Shown piece by piece: positions 57,832-64,000 of a stretch of DNA of 64,000 bases. The position numbers and the translations under genes were made by a program. The DNA is taken from assembly GCA_032622095.1 (NCBI GenBank), contig CP136067.1, positions 135,287,990-135,351,989 of the forward strand, given 5' to 3'. This DNA is from Siphonodentalium dalli. Its lineage: Eukaryota > Mollusca > Scaphopoda > Gadilida > Siphonodentaliidae. The stretch's first letter is position 1. Each line of letters begins with the position of its first letter. The notes under the pieces were generated by a model that saw nothing but the letters and a program-made list of their open reading frames with translations, was not told the origin of the DNA and did not search any database.

Positions 57832-58585
57832 TTATACCCCCCCGCAACGAATTGTGGGTGGGTATACTGGTATCAGCTTGTCTGTCCGTCCGTCCGCCCG
57901 TCGAGCCGTCTGTCCGTCCGTGGACACAATTTTGTCCGGAGTTTTTCTCAGTCGTTTTATGATCATTTTCAGTGAAACTTGGCACAGACATCAACCACCA
58001 TGGGAACATGTGCACCTGCGATTATGACGTCTGTCAGACTTTTTTTGGTGGAGTTATCCCCCCTTTTTCGACTTAGAAATTTTTCGCAACATGTATAATT
58101 TTGTCCGAGCTTTTATTCCTACATTTTTGGCACAGTTATTTAGTACCATGGGAACCTGTGCACCTGCGTTTATGACGTCTGTCTGACATTTTTTGATGGA
58201 GTTATCCCCCCATTTTCGACTTAGAAATTTTTCGCAACATGTATAATTTTGTCCGAGCTTTTATTCCTACATTTTTGGCACAGTTATTTAGTACCATGGG
58301 AACCTGTGCACCTGCGTTTATGACGTCTGTCTGACATATTTTGATGGAGTTATCCCCCTTTTTCGACTTAGAAATGTTTTCGCAACATGCATAATTTTGT
58401 CCGAGCTTTTATTCGATCAATAAATTTAGGATTAGAGTTAGGGGTTATGGTTAGGGTTAGGTTTAGGCTTAGGGTTACCTGTTGAGATAATTTCAGTGCC
58501 AAATATATGGTAATGGCTACTTCATTCAAACAACATGAATACGGGGGGTATTACTTAGTCCCATCTGGGACAAGCCCATCTCTAG
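57832..58585 (+). mobile_element. Short Helitron-like element, copy 2
   Basis: Same family as 54971-55579: 5' TTATACCCCCCCGCAACG, (CCGT)n lead, 3' hairpin GTCCCATCTGGGAC (58558-58571), ten bases, CTAG (58582-58585) then T. A ~122 bp segment (GAGCTTTTATTCCTACATTT to the TTCGACTTAGAAA step) is present in two tandem copies, making it longer than copy 1. A telomere-like stretch lies at 58425-58478. Confidence 0.7.
58425..58478. repeat. Interstitial telomere-like TTAGGG units
   Basis: About seven impure units (TTAGGA, TTAGAG, TTAGGG, TTATGG, TTAGGC) at the same place in the element as in copy 1. Confidence 0.8.
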
Positions 58586-59613
58586 TTTATTTTGTACCAC
58601 ATGGTCGCATAAATTTGAGGATTATAATGTTCTATCTCAAACTGACAATGGGAAATAATGGCTGTCAACATGTTTGGGTGGAAAGAGTGTTTTTTCTCTT
58701 ATATGAGATAATCTTAATTATAGCAGAACTCTTTGGTTAAAATAATACAGAAAATGACATAATGTGCAAGTTTTGTACTTTCTAATGATTTAAAAACCTA
58801 AGAACCACGCTTTAGCACTTGAAAAAAAAGCTAAATTGTTCAGCAAAGTGTAATTCTTTCTCCAAACACATGTCAATTAATTACAAGAATAATACTGGCA
58901 TTTAAAGCAAGACAATTTAAACAGATTAGTTTTTCATTTTCTGGGACAAAATGAAAACAACATATGGTGAAAATAAAGCAGACATATACGGAAACCAGGT
59001 GGTAAACAAAAACAAAACAATAATGGATATAGAACAGTATAGCGCCGATGCGACGATGTGACAACAATGGTATGATATGTCATTTTCAAGGTAGCTAGAC
59101 CATATATATAAACATATAATGTGAATCGGTGCTATCAATGCCATTCATATCGGTTGGTCAATGGCTCATTTTTGTGGAACTCTGTGTTTCGCTGTCAGCA
59201 CATAGAGATGTACGGTATTTGCACCCAGTCGGTGGTCAATTGTGAGTTCCACACAACAGTGGCTTGGTCAGATTGAACAATGTGTGATTGCCGTATCGTA
59301 CGCAGTTGTCATATCTTGCGCCAAATTCTGACACTCGCAAGATTGCTTGTATTGAGACGGCTTTGGACCACTCATATGTCGATGGATCTTATCAGCATGA
59401 TTAATCCTGATGTCCCTGCATTGCATTTTTCGGATTGCATCCTCCTTCATGAAATATATTTGAGCAGAAGTGTTTGATATTTTAGATTTCACCAAGTCGA
59501 TCAGTCACTATCTAATTTCTCAAATGAGATATTTTCCCCAAATAAATAAATTCCATACTTTCGAGTATTAATTGGTTTTGAAACAGAACATTTATCAATT
59601 CTATATTTTTCAG
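58586..59613. other. Unassigned; possible coding patch 59140-59480
   Basis: GC is higher at 59140-59440. A minus frame (59268-59495) contains RHMSGPKPSQYKQSCECQNL with believable composition, and a plus frame is open too. No confident splice sites. Weak evidence of an exon or pseudogene. The segment ends in acceptor CTATATTTTTCAG (59601-59613). Confidence 0.2.
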
Positions 59614-59633
59614 GAGCTGAGAAATGATGGAAG
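59614..59633 (+). other. 20-base segment between consensus splice sites
   Basis: GAGCTGAGAAATGATGGAAG lies between a strong acceptor and donor GTGAGC. Only frame 0 is open (ELRNDG plus two bases). A microexon is possible but this could be coincidence. Confidence 0.12.
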
Positions 59634-60268
59634 GTGAGCCCTTCAAAGACTTTTAACGTTTTGAATCATGGTCCTCTTCAACAAGAGTAAGGCTCAGCTG
59701 ATATTCTCCATTCTAATGCAGTATGATCAATTTGAATTGAAATGTTTTAATTATGAATCATGTTTTATATCTGATGTTGATGCTTCTATAATGCAAATGA
59801 TATGTTTACACCAGTGACTCAAACAAAATGCCCAGCAGAGTGTTTTGAGTAAATTTTGCAATGATGCATGCATGCATATGGTTGTTCCTAAGGATACCAA
59901 TGTTAAGGGAAAAAATAAGATTTTATTAAAAAAAACACAAAGTTATTGGTACAGTATGAATATGGCCTCACTTGTAATTTTAATGGTCATGGATCGATGG
60001 AGACCCAAAGCAACTGAAAACTTGTGGCTTCAAGGAATATGTTCCAGTTACTCTTTTACAAAACTATTTGCTGACACTGAAAGCTGAGTTCTGAAGGCCA
60101 CATATTTATGATAATCTCACACCCTATATCAAAACAGTTTCCTAACAAGTTAGACTTCACGAAGCCCTTTGTTTGACTAATGTTTGTCAAATTGGAGTCG
60201 TCGCAGCAGTAAGCTCAGTACACAACTAATTAATATAATTAAAAAATATTGATTTTCCTAATTGGCAA
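59634..60268. other. No feature seen
   Basis: AT-rich; frame at 59845-60087 is unremarkable. Confidence 0.25.
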
Positions 60269-60905
60269 ATTTGTGAATCTCTAATTGCGCTTAAGCACAA
60301 AAAGAGAAGATCTAATTGCGCTTAAATGCAATAAGGAAATGTATAATTGCGCCTAAGCAAATATTTTATTGCGTTTAAGAGCAATAAGGCATATCTTATT
60401 GATCTTAAGCACAAAAAGGAATCTCCAATATCACTTTAAAAGCGCAATAAGGAATATTATTATTGCGCTAAAGTCAAATCAAAATCTTCCTTACTACGCT
60501 TACTAGTAAGTACAATTAGCCACATTACATAAACGCTAATTCAAATGGTGTAGTACATATACAATGTATAGTGCAATGGGTGGAGTTTATTTGTGACCTG
60601 GTGACTGTCCACGTGTAAAGGCCTATTCGGATTCTACTATTTGCACAGAGGGGTGATCTCATGATGGGGATATTAATTGCGCTTAAGCGAAATAAGTATG
60701 AGGAGCCACAGATGTAATTGCAATGTCTTATTTCACTTAAGCTCAATAAGGAGTCCCTAATTGTGCTTAAGCGCAATAAAGAAAATTCTAATTGAGCTTA
60801 AGCACAATAAGAGAAGATCTTATTGCTCTCATAAGATCAATAAGGATTCTCTAATTACGTTTAAGCGCAATAAGGAATATTCTTATTGCGCTTAAGTGAA
60901 ATTCC
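60269..60905. repeat. Array of palindromic units ATTGCGCTTAAGCGCAAT
   Basis: About twelve units of 33-37 bp occur in two blocks (60269-60480, 60670-60905), each built on a palindrome around CTTAAG, many decayed (for example ATTGTGCTTAAGCGCAAT near 60759). Units are joined by AAGGA(A/T) spacers. The middle 190 bases lack units. Confidence 0.85.
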
Positions 60906-61779
60906 GTCTACAGTTAACTCGGCAACACAGTCGGCTGACAGCAATAATTGTAAATTGAAATCATCAAACCGCATATAACAAAAAGGAAACCTACTGCATG
61001 CTTTTGACTGAACACATTATATCATTCGTGGGTAATTGTGCACGCAAATATCAATTTTCCAATCGGTATTTGCTTGTACCCGTTCATGATATTTCTCGTT
61101 TTCAGTCAAAAACCATAGTTATCCTCTCGTATCATCGTTGATTATATGCCCTCCTAATCAATATATCGATCGCTCAGCACAATTTCAAAGAGTCTGAATG
61201 CATGCCCCTTTAATACTTTCGTCATCATTTTGAAGACAAAAGCTAAGGGCCGTCATATGGAGACATTTATCGTTAGAAAAACTGGATGTTTCTAGTTGAA
61301 ATCTAAAGAGCATTGCTTGGGCGACAATTGAACTTACTCGGGCGACAACTGAACATACAGGGCAGGAATCGGAGCGAAAACATAAATCACCGATTACAGC
61401 ATTTTGCTGGCTTTTTAAGAAAAAAAATTATAGGGGAACATGTCCCGGTTGAAGCTAGAGGTAAACAATTAACATAATATGTTATTAAACATACATTATA
61501 TCTGTGTTTTTAAGTTTTTCGGCTGGTATATTTGAAATATGCTCAATCGACAAGCGGAAAAACTCACAACGGAATTGGCATTTGCTCGGGCGGAATGATA
61601 TTTCGAGGAGCGGATCCTCCACAGTACCCTGACCATGTGGAAAATATTCAGGTTTTCTGGACCTGAATGATGCTAAATTGGATACCCCCAGTATATTTTG
61701 TAAACAGGTGCATGTCCGATATGTGTTAACATACACTCAAGAGACATACTGACATACTGAGTCAATTTCAATGTCATTT
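60906..61779. other. Unassigned
   Basis: A short direct repeat CGGGCGACAA(T/C)TGAAC occurs at about 61319 and 61339. An acceptor-like TCTCGTTTTCAG ends at 61105. A minus frame (61485-61736) over a GC-raised patch is open for 83 codons without a known motif. Confidence 0.2.
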
Positions 61780-62165
61780 TTTTATGCCCATTTTGAAAAA
61801 AAAACAGAACGTATTATGTTATTGGTTCTTCCTTCCGCCTGTCTGTCTGTCCGTTCGCTTTTTTTTCGTTTCAGATGATAACTTTAATTTGTCTAAGCAT
61901 AATGGAATGTAATTTGGTATATTGGTTTACTAACACAAAATACAGATCATGTTTGAATTTGGGTTTTGCCCACCAATTTTCACCAGAGTTACGGCCCTTT
62001 TTGTTAGAATTTGTACTCAATTTTCATTTCTGGATGATAACTTCGGTAAATCTGAACTGAATGGAATGAAATAAGGTATGTGAGTTTACTAGCCCAAAAT
62101 ACAGATCAAGTTTGAATTTGGGTTCCACCCGCTATTTTTTGCCAGAGTTGTGGTCCTTATTTCTT
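61780..62165. repeat. 'CCAGAGTTA' family, two ~165 bp units
   Basis: Lead ATTATGTTATTGGTTCTTCC and GTCTGTCTGTCCGTTCGCTT, then two units each with GATGATAACTT, AATGGAATG, ACAGATCA(T/A)GTTTGAATTTG and GCCAGAGTTG / ACCAGAGTTAC. Confidence 0.65.
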
Positions 62166-63104
62166 CACTCAGAACTTTCTGATTATTAGATGTCACATTT
62201 CTAAATTGCTTTTAAAATGGATAAAGACTTTATCATAAAGTTATACAATTAACACATTCAACATAGAAAATGTATTTCTTCCTCATGATGTACAGATATG
62301 TGGGTTACTATTTTCAAGTTGAATGAAATGGAAATAGGTCAATCAAAGGGAACTCTTATTATATGAAAACAAATTATGTTCAATATTTTTTTCTGATATA
62401 CCACTTCACTGAAGTATAGAAAATAACCATCAATTTTCAGTTTATGATTTGCTGTTCCAAATCTTGACATTCTTGTTAAATACCATATTTACATAAAAGT
62501 TTATCGGATAATTAATAATGAACATAATTTGATACTCTGAAATTGACAGCGATTTGTAACAGAAGTAAGCATAATTCCAGGGCTCAAAATGCAAAGATGT
62601 TTTGAAAAAGTTAATACATTTCATTGTACTGCACTTAGGTCTTAACAATTTAAGAAATACTGGGATCAATGACCAAATTACATGTATACATTGTTCTCTC
62701 TTCTTTCTCAGCTTGAATGCTGTTGTTGAATAATACAATACTTTGATGAAGTAATAAAATCCTCTTTCTTATTATACTGTTGTTAGTTTGTCTTCATTAT
62801 TCCATCAAAACTAATACATCTAATACCCGTATTGGATCATGATATGGTAGTATATACTACCATGACATGTATCAGGTACGTATATATGGATTTTCGTTAA
62901 AATCAGGATGGGTGGGGGTGATGTATATACAGATGTGAATATAAGGATATGGATTATAAATAAGGGCAGCCAAACACGTTACAAGTGAAAGTGTCCCAGT
63001 GCCTTATATTGACCTGATGTGCCATGCACTATACTAACTGAGCTGCCAGGGGGGTCCCTTAGGCTATATATCTGTATGATGAATGTTTATGTCATAGTAC
63101 AATA
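62166..63104. other. No gene seen; tRNA-like phrase at 63033-63048
   Basis: TGGCAGCTCAGTTAGT on the minus strand (63033-63048) resembles a tRNA A-box, but no B-box or folding acceptor stem follows. It may be a trace of a tRNA-derived SINE. A 98-codon minus frame at 62442-62738 is AT-driven. Confidence 0.2.
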
Positions 63105-63330
63105 CAAAGCCACTTGATTTTAGAGTTATCTATCTTCGTCCACAATTTGGTCGGTTTGACAAATACTTTCCAGGCAGAAAAATGTACGTATCTCAAGAAA
63201 TAACAGAATTCAAATATCGATATCTGATCACTCTGAGCTTTGATGAGTGGGTTCCTTGACTGGAATCAGATATGTTTTATCCCCGAAGCCAAAGGAATAG
63301 TAATTTAGAGGTGTTTAATCGGATCATCAT
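63105..63330. mobile_element. MITE family A, partial copy 5
   Basis: It matches the right half of 42754-43241 (CTTGATTTTAGAGTTATC, TCGATATCTGATCA, GGGTTCCTTGACTGGAATCA, CCCCGAAGCCAAAGGAATAG) with many changes; the termini are not preserved. Confidence 0.6.
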
Positions 63331-63589
63331 CGTTAATAATAACACTTTGTGCATCAGCACACTCAGATGATATACACTGAATTGTAAATCATTTGTGATG
63401 AAGCGCAAGTATATAACACCAACTGACTTAACTCAAAGTATTAGAGTAAGAGTCCATCTCATATATGGTATGGTGGAGTCTTAAGCCTATATTTGAGTGA
63501 TCTATTCTGGTCAAAGTCAATTTGAGTTCAGGTGGAATCACTGGGATTCACTGCATATTCATACTGATTTGCATATCAGCCCAAATAAA
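63331..63589. other. No feature seen
   Basis: AT-rich DNA with no recognised signal. Confidence 0.3.
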
Positions 63590-63740
63590 TTATGCTTAAG
63601 AGTAAATATGATTTATTTGCGCTTCAACAAAAATGATTTGCACTTCATGGGTAAATGATTTGCGCTTCAGCATAAATATTTGCACTTATGTCAGCCAACA
63701 TGACCCCTATTATTTGCACTTCAGTAAATTAATGTTTCAA
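63590..63740. repeat. Minisatellite on ATGATTTGCGCTTCA
   Basis: Six impure units of about 20-26 bp (TTTGCGCTTCA / TTTGCACTTCA followed by an A/T spacer). Confidence 0.75.
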
Positions 63741-64000
63741 TGAAACTGCAGTTCAACTTGGAGAGAGGTTCCATAAGAAGTTCCTTAAGAAAAATACTAT
63801 TGTAAAAATACCATTCTAAAATATAACATGGTAATTTGGACAACTGTACACCCGTACTATGTATTACCATGTAAACACTCCAAATAATACTCTATTAAAA
63901 ATATACTTGTAATAATGTACAAGTTTTACTATATTAAATACACTTCTATTACAGTATTACCAGTTACTATTGTGTTATTGTATTTATGAAGATTCTGACA
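63741..64000. other. No feature seen
   Basis: AT-rich with loose TTACTAT / AATAATAC echoes; no gene. Confidence 0.3.

Noticed and set aside
55415-58478. TTAGGG-like repeats as a telomere
   Set aside because: Short, impure, internal to two mobile element copies and flanked by ordinary sequence.
62990-63055. tRNA gene on the minus strand
   Set aside because: Only an A-box-like phrase is present; no B-box, anticodon arm or acceptor stem can be folded.
1-64000. Reverse transcriptase, transposase, integrase or helicase genes
   Set aside because: No open frame carries a recognisable catalytic motif on either strand.

Overview
The window looks like gene-poor, AT-rich nuclear DNA of a marine invertebrate animal. 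The signs are intron-like spacing with no long open frame (none above about 133 codons on either strand), dense foldback DNA, Helitron-like elements with satellite cores, long G or C homopolymers, many TAGGCCTA motifs and vertebrate-type TTAGGG-like stretches inside repeats. I cannot separate mollusc, brachiopod, hemichordate or echinoderm from sequence alone. There are no bacterial operons, no rRNA, no convincing tRNA and no CRISPR. I also found no reverse transcriptase, transposase or helicase motif, so every mobile element seen appears non-autonomous.

Layout. 0-1 kb holds a likely terminal exon (342-419). 2.6-3.35 kb is a diverged copy of the arm of the large foldback element at 9.44-13.83 kb, whose centre is a ~45-50 bp minisatellite. 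6-17.4 kb is rich in small TTAA-flanked elements, a MITE built of palindromes (8223-8581) and a 459 bp palindrome (15913-16371). 17.92-21.06 kb is a Helitron with recognisable ends on both sides and a ~145/290 bp tandem core. The best protein-coding evidence is a terminal exon at 21996-22131 (+). 25.3-33.8 kb is a satellite-like block of two related Helitron-like subfamilies with ~150-165 bp units, one inserted inside the other, each unit carrying an AAGATGGC core. 34-37.2 kb has several possible exons on both strands. 39.05-40.33 kb is a second foldback element with 16 bp repeats as its arms and a possible 8 bp target duplication. 42.7-50.2 kb holds more TTAA elements and a 2.7 kb palindrome; one arm of that palindrome carries a TTAA element and the other preserves the empty site. 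47-54.5 kb has a chain of small + strand segments with good splice sites and compatible phases. 53.6-58.6 kb has further palindromes and two copies of a short Helitron-like family with telomere-like cores. 60.3-60.9 kb is a tandem array of short palindromes.

Few genes can be supported, so little can be said about them working together. The organising theme is foldback and rolling-circle-type repeats. The exon calls rest on splice sites, open frame and composition only; I could not identify any encoded protein.
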